64,000 nt of DNA from Butyribacter intestini (lineage in GTDB: Bacteria > Bacillota > Clostridia > Lachnospirales > Lachnospiraceae), in the NCBI GenBank assembly GCA_001414325.1, contig LLKB01000005.1, forward strand, positions 1 through 64,000, read 5' to 3'. A model generated the notes under the pieces. It had not been told where the DNA came from. It did not search any database and saw only the letters and a list, made by a program, of their open reading frames with translations. Shown one piece after another: positions 52,277 through 61,823 of this stretch (positions within the stretch are counted from its first letter, which is position 1; every line of letters starts with the position of its first letter). Made by a program: the position numbers and the translations under genes.

Positions 52277-55200
52277 CTATCTGTTATTTTTAAATTCTAT
52301 CTTTTTGTATTCATATTCATCAGTTATCTTTTTTATCAGTTCACGGCTTTCTTCTTCAACTCTTTCGATGTTCTCCTGCCTTTCATGCTCATTTTTATTT
52401 GCATCTGACACCTCCTTTTTCCCAGCCCGACAATTTGTTATACACCCTGAAAGTTCATTCTTAAGAGTTATTATTATGTCAGTTATCCTTCCTTTAATCT
52501 TACTGTTTTTTGCCTCTTTTTCGTTTTCAAAAGCTAAATATATTGCATTTATATATATTTCCATCGCCTTTTTTGTTTCTCTCAAGTTTCTAAATAAATC
52601 TCCTGCCTTTTTTATCTCATTTATTTTTTTCCATGCCTTTGTTTTATCTTCAGCTTCATAGCTTTTTAGTGCAATATCATAATATTTTTCTGCATACATT
52701 TTATATTCGTCAGAACTGATACTTTTTTCTGAAATCTTATTTTCTGATGTCTGCGTATCATTAAATGTGTTCATTTTTATCTTTTTTATATCATTTTCCT
52801 CTTGTACCATCTGCGCTATATGTACATTGATCATTTTTTCAAGCAGATTCATATATTTTGCATCTGTCTTTTTTATTTCTCCTTTTTCACACATTTCATT
52901 CATTATTTTATAAAGCTGTTTTAGACATTTTTGCTCACTGATATATTTTTCCGCCATATCATAGCCATCTGCTGCCTCCTCCCATATCTGTATCTGTTCT
53001 TCTGTTTTGTTTTCTTCATATTTGATACGATATTTTGCAACCGCCATGTAATCGCATCTTTTTCTTAATTCATTTATTTTTGCATAATTTTTATCATAAT
53101 CACTGCTTTCTATGTCTATATCAATGACTGTTCTTATTTTTATCTCCGCCATGATAAGAATACCAAGTATGTATTCATCAGTTATTTTGTTTTGCCGGCA
53201 TATTTTTTTTGCATTATCCAGACAGTTCATCGCACTTCTTATATTGGTGTCATTATCATCATATTCTATCAGTGTTTCTGATAATTTTATCAATAACACA
53301 ATATGATGCTTTGCAAACAGTTTTTCTTTTTTGTATTTTGCTATCATACTGTTTATCAATTTTTCTTTAAATTCCTCATTTTGCCAGTTTTCTATTCTGT
53401 CTGCAATTTTAACGAGATTTTCATACGCAGCATTTTCTTTTCTGACATACTCATATATAAAGTCGAATATTTCCGACTCTATTTTATTTTCTCCAAGCAT
53501 ATCATAATATATCAGACACTCTTTCCATAACCTTTCTGCTGCATTTACATCTGCGTTACCTGTTTTTATAATAGTCTGCTGTTTTGGTATATCTATATTT
53601 TTCTTATGCTCACCGTCAATTTTTTGTTCTATTTTATATAATGTATAAAATGCCGCTATCATATAATTTAAAGCATATTCATCATATTCTTCCGCATCCT
53701 TTTTTTCATATGATATAAGCTCTTTTATATATTTTTCTGCTTCTGAATATCTATCCTGTTTGATATACAATTTTACGAGTTTTAAACATATGTCACACGA
53801 ATAACCTATCAAGCAGTCCGTTTCTTTACTCATGCGTTTTTTATCTTTATCAAGCACACTCTTATATTCCTGCGCAGCCTTTTCATATTCTCCTGTTTTT
53901 TCATACATGGCAGCTATGTTCTTCATGGCAGTTTCATACATTTCTTCGCCATTTTCATATGCCTTTTTATAATATACTTCTGCCTCTGTATACTTTCCCT
54001 CTTCTTCAAGTTTTCCGGCATATTCCGTACAGCTTATATCGTCAAACCACAATTTTGTCGTACCGTTTTCATCCGTTATGCTCATATCTGAAGTATCAAC
54101 AGTTTCATTTTTTCTAAGCTCTGAAAGTATTTTCTGATACTTATATGCCTTGTCCATATCTGCATAATACTTATTTCTATATACAGCCATAAAATCTCCC
54201 TCTGAATAGAAGTCAAATATTTTCTTATTTAACTCCTCTTTTTGAGATATTTCATAAGCTGTTTTTGGTATTGCCTCAACCGCTTCTCTATACATCCATT
54301 CAATAGTGTCATAAATCTCATCCAATTCACAGATTCTTGCATTATCTTTATCCGGCTTATCTATCAGGAACGCATACATATTTTGTTCTAAGTCTTTCTG
54401 TATTTCACTCGCAGCAGCAATGTATTCTTTTGCAATATACTTATTTATATCACTGTTTATTGTTTCATGAGCATTTGCATAACTGTCATCTTTTTTATAG
54501 GATAATAATTCATCCGTATTTAACACAGTTTCTCTATATTTTCCACAATAACGGATTACCTGCTCCATCATATTTTTTATTTCTTTTAATCTGTTTAATA
54601 CCGTATTTTTATCACTGCTGCCTGCCATACCATTTACCAAAGCATTATTTATCTTCTTTCTGTAAATTTTCTGTATGATATCATACGCTTCACTGCTCTC
54701 ATTTTTTTTGCATATTTCAAGTGCCTTGTCAAGCTGCATATCCTTTCCATATGCCAGACAAAGTCTTGCATAACTTATATTTTCTCCAGAAAGCCTTTCC
54801 ATAAATATTTTTAAAATTTTACGGCGTATCAGTTTTTCTGAATGATTTTCCGGTTTCTTTGCAGCATAGCATATCATCCCCGCAACTATGTTTGGACACT
54901 TTTCGGCACATGGCACAAGATTTTTATAAACCACATCCTGTATCACCTGATGCAATGATATTTTTTTGTTTTTTTCATTGTATTCTATCCATCCGCTTTT
55001 AATAAGTTTCCGTAAATATAGGTCTGCTGTATCCGTGCCATATATTTTCTCATATTCCTCCTGCAAAATACGGATTCCTGCAAAAAGTGACAAGCTGCTC
55101 ATGATTTCTTTTTCATCATTGTTAAGCCCTGATATATCAAACAAAGTACTGATATGGTTATTTACGCTTTCAATCCTGAGTTTTCTGTCTTTTCGCTGCT

Positions 55201-56839
55201 TTATTCCTGATTGTCCTGTATTTGATGTTCCCTCTTTTTCAAGAAATTTATTATACAGCTTTTCAGGTTTTTCCAATGTAGTTCTGAGATATTTTGCTAT
55301 GAGTTCAACTGTCATTGTGTGTCTGTCTGTATATTCGATCAGTTTTTCAATGTATTTTTCATCTGTTTCAGAGTATTCTTCATCGTTGTATGAATAAAAA
55401 AGCTCCAGCAGTTCTTCTATATCAGCCATTTTGTCAACATTTATCTGCTTATAATTATAATCCCTGAAATCCATCCTTGTTGTTATGATAAATTTCGCCG
55501 GACATCTAAAAAGACTTTCCAATTTCTCATCATACTCCACATCAAAATTATCTATTATGATAAGGTCATCTTCTTTTGCTGTCTTTTCAAGTATCTTTAA
55601 CTTTCTTTTAAAATATTCTTCATCCGTTTCTTTTTCATCCTGCTCTAAATTGTTTATCATTATCTCATTATTTACGAGTGTTTTTATATCTTTTTCATAA
55701 ATCGCAAAAGTTATCGTATTGTACTTTTCACGATATTTGTCGGCGTATTTTTTTGCAAGCTCCGTTTTTCCTATCCCACCTATTCCTGATAAAAACACAA
55801 GCTGGTTTGCTGACAATCTATCATCTATTATCATAATTTCCGTCTTTCTTCCAACAAAGCAGCCTGAATTATACAAGAAACTGTCTTTGAGATATACACC
55901 ATCCGGATTTGAAAGACTGATAAGCTCATCAAGTTTTTCTATAACAGGCTCTACCGTCTGCCATCTTGGTATTGTCGAGGTTGATATTGTCTTTTTAAAG
56001 AATACACTTAATTCCCTGTATAGCTTTGGCTGGTACTTTTCACTCTTATAACACATATTGTCATAATCATATGTACTCGATATTCTGCAGTCATCAAGCT
56101 CTGCTTTTCTGTTAAACAGCTTAAAAAACAATACTGCCCCTATCGAAAATATATCTGTATGAAATCCTATTTTTTTAATTTCCCCTTTTATCTGTTCCGG
56201 TGCCGAAAAACCTTTTGAAAATGAAAGACCTGCCTTTTCTCCTGAACTTATTTCATCTGCCCTTGCCACGGAATCAAAATCAAACAACAGAATATGCTCA
56301 CTGCTTTCCGGAAGTATAAACATATTTTCTGGTTTTATGTCAAGATGCAGATATCCCGCTGTATGATATTTTTGTATCACTTTGGCAAGACTCTTTATAT
56401 GTGTGATACACTCCTCTAATGTCTGATCTTTATATTTGCCATAATCGCAGCCTTCATCCAAAGTCATAAGTATATAAACCGTATTATTGGCATTTATGAT
56501 CTCAGCCGGATTTACTGTTGAATTTACAAGTCCCAATGTCTGCTTTACAAAAACATTTTTTCTGTATGCTTCAACAAATTCCTGCTTTGCCCTTTCAAAT
56601 TCAACCTCACCATCTCCACACAGCTCAAGGCTGTTATCCTTCTTTCTCTCTATCATCATATATGCCGGATAACATTCCTTCAATCTTATATAATGCTTTA
56701 CTCCGATACTGTCATGATAAACTGCATTATAAACCACACAGTTCGCCCCTCTGCCAATCTCTGACACTATACCTATCATTCTTTCATCTGTTAAGGCAAG
56801 CACGCTGCCATTATCTAATGCAATCCTGCTATCCGCCAT
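52277..56839 (-). CDS. Ser/Thr kinase - NB-ARC/STAND NTPase - TPR-like protein
   Basis: A 1520-residue cytoplasmic protein. Residues 23-305 form a protein kinase domain with IGRGANCVVYNA (glycine loop), K54 in IRLKECYP, HLDIKPEN (catalytic loop), FDFDS (DFG variant with Asp kept) and FSAPEQ. All catalytic residues are present. Residues 328-620 form a STAND NTPase: FVGRKTE, FLSGIGGIGKTELAKKYA (Walker A), DDLIIIDNFD (Walker B), FIITTR (sensor) and a winged-helix part. From about 640 to the end are helical repeats of TPR type (AGKLEEEGKYTEAEVYYKKA, KTGEYEKAAQEYKSVLDKD). STAND proteins sense a ligand with the repeats and activate the effector, here likely a kinase. A divergent regulator gene lies upstream. 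Threat sensing or stress signalling is plausible but unproven. Confidence 0.85.
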   Translation of the reverse strand: MADSRIALDNGSVLALTDERMIGIVSEIGRGANCVVYNAVYHDSIGVKHYIRLKECYPAYMMIERKKDNSLELCGDGEVEFERAKQEFVEAYRKNVFVKQTLGLVNSTVNPAEIINANNTVYILMTLDEGCDYGKYKDQTLEECITHIKSLAKVIQKYHTAGYLHLDIKPENMFILPESSEHILLFDFDSVARADEISSGEKAGLSFSKGFSAPEQIKGEIKKIGFHTDIFSIGAVLFFKLFNRKAELDDCRISSTYDYDNMCYKSEKYQPKLYRELSVFFKKTISTSTIPRWQTVEPVIEKLDELISLSNPDGVYLKDSFLYNSGCFVGRKTEIMIIDDRLSANQLVFLSGIGGIGKTELAKKYADKYREKYNTITFAIYEKDIKTLVNNEIMINNLEQDEKETDEEYFKRKLKILEKTAKEDDLIIIDNFDVEYDEKLESLFRCPAKFIITTRMDFRDYNYKQINVDKMADIEELLELFYSYNDEEYSETDEKYIEKLIEYTDRHTMTVELIAKYLRTTLEKPEKLYNKFLEKEGTSNTGQSGIKQRKDRKLRIESVNNHISTLFDISGLNNDEKEIMSSLSLFAGIRILQEEYEKIYGTDTADLYLRKLIKSGWIEYNEKNKKISLHQVIQDVVYKNLVPCAEKCPNIVAGMICYAAKKPENHSEKLIRRKILKIFMERLSGENISYARLCLAYGKDMQLDKALEICKKNESSEAYDIIQKIYRKKINNALVNGMAGSSDKNTVLNRLKEIKNMMEQVIRYCGKYRETVLNTDELLSYKKDDSYANAHETINSDINKYIAKEYIAAASEIQKDLEQNMYAFLIDKPDKDNARICELDEIYDTIEWMYREAVEAIPKTAYEISQKEELNKKIFDFYSEGDFMAVYRNKYYADMDKAYKYQKILSELRKNETVDTSDMSITDENGTTKLWFDDISCTEYAGKLEEEGKYTEAEVYYKKAYENGEEMYETAMKNIAAMYEKTGEYEKAAQEYKSVLDKDKKRMSKETDCLIGYSCDICLKLVKLYIKQDRYSEAEKYIKELISYEKKDAEEYDEYALNYMIAAFYTLYKIEQKIDGEHKKNIDIPKQQTIIKTGNADVNAAERLWKECLIYYDMLGENKIESEIFDFIYEYVRKENAAYENLVKIADRIENWQNEEFKEKLINSMIAKYKKEKLFAKHHIVLLIKLSETLIEYDDNDTNIRSAMNCLDNAKKICRQNKITDEYILGILIMAEIKIRTVIDIDIESSDYDKNYAKINELRKRCDYMAVAKYRIKYEENKTEEQIQIWEEAADGYDMAEKYISEQKCLKQLYKIMNEMCEKGEIKKTDAKYMNLLEKMINVHIAQMVQEENDIKKIKMNTFNDTQTSENKISEKSISSDEYKMYAEKYYDIALKSYEAEDKTKAWKKINEIKKAGDLFRNLRETKKAMEIYINAIYLAFENEKEAKNSKIKGRITDIIITLKNELSGCITNCRAGKKEVSDANKNEHERQENIERVEEESRELIKKITDEYEYKKIEFKNNR

Positions 56840-56930
56840 AAACTCACTCCCTCAAAATCAATCATAAACAACCATCAAAAAACACATATAAGCATACCAC
56901 AAAATACAACCGACTTTGTAATACTAATTC

Positions 56931-56960
56931 TTTACATCCCCACAAACTTTATTATATAAT
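56931..56960 (+). promoter_or_regulatory. promoter of the divergent HTH-like gene
   Basis: -35 TTTACA (56931-56936), 18-base spacer, -10 TATAAT (56955-56960). The 193-base gap to the kinase-STAND gene must also hold that gene's promoter, which I could not place. Confidence 0.6.
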
Positions 56961-57032
56961 ATCATAAATTCGCAACGCTGGGGGGAGCTTGTTCACTTGC
57001 ACAAGGTAATTTTATAATATACGAGGTCTGTT

Positions 57033-58394
57033 ATGGATAACACAAAAAACATAAACTATACAAAATTTAACGAACAAAGCATTTCTAAATATTCAAAAGA
57101 TGATATAGATTGTTTTGACGATGATGACAGTGCAATTTCATTTTTAAAGGATAAGGATTCGTTCAGAGCCTTTAACATAGGAATCGCTGATACTTTCAAA
57201 AGAAAAGGCATTGATATAGATCCGGAGGATAAATCCGCTATGGCGTCTTATCTTTTTTCCAGACTTAAAGCCATTAATGCAACTGTCGAAAAAGAAACGG
57301 TTTATTCATGGATTGATGGCTCGCACCGCCCTAAGGTCGAGGCAGGCAGCCGTAAAAGGATATATGAAATCTGTTTTGCCCTTAATCTAAACACCGAAGA
57401 AACCATATGGTTTTTCCAGCATGTTTATTACGACAGAGCTTTTAACTGCCACACCATTGAGGAAGCTGTTTTTTATTTTGCTTTTTCTAATGGGCTTTCT
57501 TACAAAGAAGCACTTGAAATAATAAATATCGTAAACGACGCTGATGCACCTGCCGGTACAAACTATGAGGGCAATTATACCCGATTTATACAAAAACGCA
57601 TCAAATCCATGAACTCAATCGATGAACTTATACCTTTTTTGATTGCAAACAGAGAAAATTTTAAAGCATGGAATAAAACTGCAGGCAAAACATTAAAAAA
57701 ACTTGCCGATGAGATAATACTCCCTGCCCGCTCTAAGCCTAAAGTCGATAAACTCAAGAGAATGGTGAGCAGATATCAGTCTGCTAAAGATCATTATAAA
57801 AACAGCAGTAAAACTTCCTCTATTTATGAGGAAATCCGCCCTGAAGATTATAAAGACTGTGGTCTTATCGTAAGGGAAATCATTTTTGATTCGATATACG
57901 ATAATTATGACTTATCTCAATATGAATATATAAAAGAATTGATGTCTAACAATAATTATACAAAAATATCAGCTTTGTTAAGACATTTGCTTACAACCTC
58001 AGAGGGAACACAAAAGGCAGATTATATCCCATACATTGTAAGAAATAATTTTCCTACCAAAAAGATTATATCAGACCTTTTGTCAGAAGAAAAGATTTCA
58101 ACATCAAGGTCATATGACTCGATACGAAAAATGATAATACTTCTTGATTTTTATCGCTTCTGGGTCAATATAAAGCTCTCATCTAAAAATGACAGCTGCA
58201 TGAGCTTGTCAAAAGAAGATCAGACAAAAACATATATTGAGGAAACTGATGCCTGTCTTTATGATTGCGGCTATGAAAATCTTTATGCCGGAAATCCCTA
58301 TGACTGGATTTTTCTTTGTGCCGCCAATTCGGATGAACCGCTTGTTTTTTTCAAAGCATATTTTTCGGAATTATTACCAGAACAGCAGGTTTAA
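57033..58394 (+). CDS. unknown protein with N-terminal HTH-like domain, divergent from the kinase-STAND gene
   Basis: A 453-residue protein with an acidic N-terminus. An HTH-like segment at about residues 75-120 (NATVEKETVYSWIDGSHRPK) resembles an XRE fold. The following helices (LNTEETIWFFQHVYYDRAFN, YKEALEIINIVNDA) are rich in aromatic residues. The C-terminal half is helical with no motif I recognise. GAGGTCTGTT precedes the ATG. Its location, head-to-head with the kinase-STAND gene with a shared 193-base control region, suggests it regulates or partners that gene. No confident family name. Confidence 0.7.
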   Translation: MDNTKNINYTKFNEQSISKYSKDDIDCFDDDDSAISFLKDKDSFRAFNIGIADTFKRKGIDIDPEDKSAMASYLFSRLKAINATVEKETVYSWIDGSHRPKVEAGSRKRIYEICFALNLNTEETIWFFQHVYYDRAFNCHTIEEAVFYFAFSNGLSYKEALEIINIVNDADAPAGTNYEGNYTRFIQKRIKSMNSIDELIPFLIANRENFKAWNKTAGKTLKKLADEIILPARSKPKVDKLKRMVSRYQSAKDHYKNSSKTSSIYEEIRPEDYKDCGLIVREIIFDSIYDNYDLSQYEYIKELMSNNNYTKISALLRHLLTTSEGTQKADYIPYIVRNNFPTKKIISDLLSEEKISTSRSYDSIRKMIILLDFYRFWVNIKLSSKNDSCMSLSKEDQTKTYIEETDACLYDCGYENLYAGNPYDWIFLCAANSDEPLVFFKAYFSELLPEQQV

Positions 58395-58506
58395 AATCTA
58401 CTTATTTATAAATTAACAGCCTGACTGTTCTGATATGTGTCCATTACACCTTATCAACTGTTTTTCAAATATATCATAGAATCTTTTTATCCTCGCAATA
58501 CAAAAA

Positions 58507-58544
58507 AATTCCCAGCTCATTACCTATGCAATAAGCCGGGAATT
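58507..58544 (-). terminator. terminator of trpS, possibly bidirectional
   Basis: AATTCCC (58507-58513) pairs with GGGAATT (58538-58544), with further GCT/AGC and ATT/AAT pairing inside. On the minus strand it runs into TTTTTTT; on the plus strand TTTTCTTATATT follows, which could end the gene at 57033-58394 too. Confidence 0.75.
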
Positions 58545-58565
58545 TTCTTATATTGTTAAATTTTA

Positions 58566-59627
58566 TTATAATGTTCCATTGTCAAAATAATCTATCTGCA
58601 TTGCTTTTCTTACATCACTAAGTGTTTCCGCAGCCTTTTTCTCTGCAATTTCACTGCCTTTTCTTAAAATGTCATACACATCAGGAAGTCGCTTTTCCCA
58701 TGATTTTCTTCTCTCTCTTATAGGCTCAAGCTCTGCCTGCATTACATTATTGAGGAATTTCTTGACTTTTACATCGCCAAGGCCACCTCTCTTATAATGG
58801 TCTTTTAATTCATCAAGATTATTATAATCAGGTAAGAACTCCTCAAAATATTCAGGTTTACAAAATGCATCAAGATATATAAATACAGGGTTCCCATCTA
58901 CCTGTCCCGGATCTTCAACTCTGATATGATTTGGATCTGTGTACATTGACATTACTTTTGTCTTAATGTCTTTTGCCTCATCTGAAAGATAAATACAGTT
59001 TCCGAGAGATTTACTCATTTTTGCTTTTCCGTCTATTCCCGGAAGTCTGAGGCAGGCTTCATTGTCCGGAAGCACTATCTTTGGATCTGTAAGTGTCTCT
59101 CCATAAACTGAATTGAATTTATGTACGATTTCCTTACACTGCTCTATCATAGGCATCTGATCTTCTCCAACCGGAACAGTTGTCGCTCTGAATGCCGTTA
59201 TATCTGCTGCCTGGCTTATAGGATAACAGAAAAATCCAACAGGTATGCTGGCTTCAAAATTGCGCATTTTTATTTCTGCTTTTACGGTAGGATTTCTCTG
59301 AACTCTTGATACTGTTACAAGATTCATATAATAAAATGTAAGTTCGGTAAGTTCAGGCACCATAGACTGAATAAATATTGTTGATTTATCAGGGTCAAGA
59401 CCGCAGGCAAGATAGTCAAGTGCTACCTGAATGATGTTCTGTCTTACTTTTTCAGGATGCTCAGCATTATCTGTAAGTGCCTGTGCATCAGCTATCATAA
59501 TATATATCTCATCAAATTTTCCTGAATTCTGTAATTTCACTCTTTCTTTTAATGAACCCACATAATGTCCCACATGAAGTTTACCGGTAGGACGGTCACC
59601 TGTTAATATTATCTGCTTTTGTTCCAT
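58566..59627 (-). CDS. trpS: tryptophanyl-tRNA synthetase
   Basis: A 353-residue class I aminoacyl-tRNA synthetase that charges tRNA-Trp. The ATP signatures are [17 protein letters not shown] (HIGH form HVGH) and [16 protein letters not shown] (KMSKS). [20 protein letters not shown] and [13 protein letters not shown] mark the TrpS type. AAGGAGAATTATATAAA precedes the ATG. The leader is only about 130 bases and no T-box pattern was found. It lies downstream of ruvB on the same strand. Confidence 0.95.
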   Translation of the reverse strand: MEQKQIILTGDRPTGKLHVGHYVGSLKERVKLQNSGKFDEIYIMIADAQALTDNAEHPEKVRQNIIQVALDYLACGLDPDKSTIFIQSMVPELTELTFYYMNLVTVSRVQRNPTVKAEIKMRNFEASIPVGFFCYPISQAADITAFRATTVPVGEDQMPMIEQCKEIVHKFNSVYGETLTDPKIVLPDNEACLRLPGIDGKAKMSKSLGNCIYLSDEAKDIKTKVMSMYTDPNHIRVEDPGQVDGNPVFIYLDAFCKPEYFEEFLPDYNNLDELKDHYKRGGLGDVKVKKFLNNVMQAELEPIRERRKSWEKRLPDVYDILRKGSEIAEKKAAETLSDVRKAMQIDYFDNGTL

Positions 59628-59730
59628 TTTATATAATTCTCCTTAATTTATATTTTCTATTCACAAGCCGGTGATATAACCGACAAAACATAACAATTCA
59701 GTCAAAAAACTTTTCTGTGTCATTATCTGC

Positions 59731-59750
59731 TTTTGACCCTTGCATCATTT
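59731..59750. repeat. 20-base element after ruvB matching the CAP-protein 3' end
   Basis: Matches 19 of 20 bases at 31231-31250. Upstream, GTCAAAA (59701-59707) can pair with TTTTGAC (59731-59737), as in the other copy. Both copies lie just after the end of a minus-strand gene. Confidence 0.55.
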
Positions 59751-59757
59751 TATTATA

Positions 59758-60762
59758 CTATAGATTTTCATTTAACGCAATTCCGAAATGTTCATAGCCT
59801 GCTTTTGTTACGCTTCTTCCCCTCGGTGTCCTTGCGACAAGTCCATTCTGCACAAGATACGGCTCATACACATCTTCTATCGTCCCCGCATCTTCGCCTA
59901 TTGATACGGCAAGTGCCTCAAGTCCTACAGGTCCGCCGCCAAAGTTGTTTATCATCGTGAGTATTATCTGTCTGTCCGTATTGTCTAGTCCAAGTTTATC
60001 TACTTCCAGCAGGTCGAGTGCAAAATCAGCAACCTCTTTTGTTATCCTTCCGTCATATTTTATCTGTGCAAAGTCTCTGACACGCTTTAACATCCTGTTT
60101 GCAAGTCTCGGAGTTCCCCTTGACCGTCTTGCAAGTTCAACTGCACCGTCTTTTTCTATCTCGACACCGAGCACTTTCGCCGAGTTCGTTATAATCTTAT
60201 ATAGTTCGTCTGTCGTGTAAAACTCCATCCTATTAACGACACCAAATCTGTCACGCAGCGGTGCGGATAACATTCCGGCTCTCGTTGTTGCTCCGACAAG
60301 CGTAAATTTGGGAAGATCCATTCTTATCGACCTTGCCGTAGGTCCTTTTCCTATAACTATATCAACCGCATAATCTTCCATTGCCGAATAAAGCACTTCC
60401 TCTGCCTGCCTGTTTAGACGGTGAATTTCATCTATAAACAGCAAGTCACCTTCCGCAAGTCCGTTTAATATTGCAACAAGGTCACCTGTCTTTTCTATCA
60501 CGGGTCCTGATGTCACTTTAAAATTAACTCCCATCTCATTTGCGATAATGCCTGCAAGCGTTGTTTTTCCAAGTCCCGGAGGTCCATACAGGAGCACATG
60601 GTCCAAAGCTTCGCCTCTCTGCTTTGCGGCTTCTATGTATATCTTAAGATTGCCCTTTACCTTTTCCTGCCCTATGTAATCTTTTAAAAACTTGGGTCTT
60701 AAGGTAGTTTCTATGCCCGCATCTTCCTCCGTAAATTCTGTTGTTATACTCCTTTTTGCCAT
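59758..60762 (-). CDS. ruvB: Holliday junction branch migration helicase RuvB
   Basis: A 334-residue AAA+ motor of the RuvAB complex. Motifs: [16 protein letters not shown] near the start, [16 protein letters not shown] (Walker A), [18 protein letters not shown] (Walker B), [20 protein letters not shown] (sensor 1) and the winged helix with [30 protein letters not shown] precedes the ATG. It follows ruvA with a 77-base gap. The 3' side carries the dispersed TTTTGACCCTTGCATCATTT element (59731-59750). Confidence 0.97.
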   Translation of the reverse strand: MAKRSITTEFTEEDAGIETTLRPKFLKDYIGQEKVKGNLKIYIEAAKQRGEALDHVLLYGPPGLGKTTLAGIIANEMGVNFKVTSGPVIEKTGDLVAILNGLAEGDLLFIDEIHRLNRQAEEVLYSAMEDYAVDIVIGKGPTARSIRMDLPKFTLVGATTRAGMLSAPLRDRFGVVNRMEFYTTDELYKIITNSAKVLGVEIEKDGAVELARRSRGTPRLANRMLKRVRDFAQIKYDGRITKEVADFALDLLEVDKLGLDNTDRQIILTMINNFGGGPVGLEALAVSIGEDAGTIEDVYEPYLVQNGLVARTPRGRSVTKAGYEHFGIALNENL

Positions 60763-60839
60763 CTTTTTTCTCCATGCAGATTTCTATTTAATTCAGTCAG
60801 GCGGATATTGACAACCCGCTCTGCCACTTATTCATAATA

Positions 60840-61457
60840 CTACGAATACAGATATTTAAGACTTTGTTTAAGCAGTTCCTCAACTGTTGTATCTTCACCT
60901 GTATCTGCTTTTCTGACTGCTTTTGTGGCTTCTGTCGCAGAATAACCGAGTGCAGCCAGTGCCTCTATAGCATCTGAAACAGCCTGTTTTGAATTATCTT
61001 CAAATATGCTTTGCTGCCCGTCAATTTCTGATTTAATATCGGGAGCAACATCACGCATCTTGAGTTTATCCTTAAGCTCGATAACGACCTTGCTCGCTGT
61101 TTTTGCACCTATTCCCGGAGCTTTTGCTATCGTTTTTGCATCTTCCGCCATAACCGCATATCTTATATCATCCGCTGACAATGTTCCAAGTACACCTATC
61201 GCACCTTTAGGACCTATGCCGCTGACTGTAATAAGCAGTTTAAATACTTCCAGCGTATCTCTGTCAAGAAATCCAAACAACTGAAGTGCATCTTCCCTCA
61301 CATTCATATATGTATATATCATGACTTCACTGCCAATCTGCGGCATATTTCCTATTACGGACATTGGAACAAATATCTCATAACCTATTCCATTATTTTC
61401 TACTATAATTGTATTTTCATATATATAAACCAGTTTTCCTTTTACAAAACTAATCAT
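60840..61457 (-). CDS. ruvA: Holliday junction DNA helicase RuvA
   Basis: A 205-residue junction-binding protein. Domain I is an OB-fold (MISFVKGKLVYIYENTIIVE). Domain II has two helix-hairpin-helix motifs (LITVSGIGPKGAIGVLG and IAKAPGIGAKTASKVVIEL). The flexible domain III that contacts RuvB ends with AIEALAALGYSATEATKAVR. GAGGATTAACG precedes the ATG. Its start follows the stop of the zinc-ribbon gene by two bases, implying translational coupling. Confidence 0.96.
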   Translation of the reverse strand: MISFVKGKLVYIYENTIIVENNGIGYEIFVPMSVIGNMPQIGSEVMIYTYMNVREDALQLFGFLDRDTLEVFKLLITVSGIGPKGAIGVLGTLSADDIRYAVMAEDAKTIAKAPGIGAKTASKVVIELKDKLKMRDVAPDIKSEIDGQQSIFEDNSKQAVSDAIEALAALGYSATEATKAVRKADTGEDTTVEELLKQSLKYLYS

Positions 61458-61459
61458 CG

Positions 61460-61714
61460 TTAATCCTCCAGACGGCTGAATTTACCGTTTACGGTATTTA
61501 ACCAGCCCTCATCCATAAATTTTATTATCTCATAAGGATGTATTCCAAGCTCCTCCGATATTTGAAGTGCATTGCTGTTTGGGTACAGTTTCAGATATGC
61601 AACAATATCATCAAGCTGTGAATCATCAACACTTCGGCAATCCCTACAGCACAATGTCCTTATCTTTGACTTAAAAACCTTATGGCAATGCTTACATACA
61701 TTTGTATATATCAT
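61460..61714 (-). CDS. small zinc-ribbon protein resembling the YvyF/TIGR03826 family
   Basis: About 84 residues. A zinc ribbon (CKHCHKVFKSKIRTLCCRDC) is followed by an HTH-like segment (LDDIVAYLKLYPNSNALQIS, then LGIHPYEIIKFMDEGWLN). It resembles proteins annotated as flagellar operon proteins in Firmicutes, though no flagellar gene is nearby. The start at 61714 has GGGGGAAAAC upstream; a longer frame would cross the terminator at 61740-61767. It is translationally coupled to ruvA. Confidence 0.7.
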   Translation of the reverse strand: MIYTNVCKHCHKVFKSKIRTLCCRDCRSVDDSQLDDIVAYLKLYPNSNALQISEELGIHPYEIIKFMDEGWLNTVNGKFSRLED

Positions 61715-61739
61715 GTTTTCCCCCTTTACAACTCTTTCT

Positions 61740-61767
61740 AAAAAAGAGCAAAACCAGCGTTTTGCTC
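61740..61767 (-). terminator. rho-independent terminator of cardiolipin synthase
   Basis: A perfect 9-bp stem, GAGCAAAAC (61746-61754) with GTTTTGCTC (61759-61767), loop CAGC, is followed on the minus strand by TTTTTT (61745-61740). It separates the cls gene from the zinc-ribbon-ruvAB operon. Confidence 0.85.
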
Positions 61768-61823
61768 CTGGTGTCACACTACTTTACGAGCATTTTCCTA
61801 TAACATAAAAAGTAATGCTATAC

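Noticed and set aside
59628-59757. T-box leader of trpS
   Set aside because: The gap is only 130 bases, contains no T-box consensus, and its 3' portion is the ruvB end element.
61715-61777. Longer start for the zinc-ribbon protein
   Set aside because: It would be translated from the terminator stem of the cls gene; the ATG at 61714 has its own GGGGG site.
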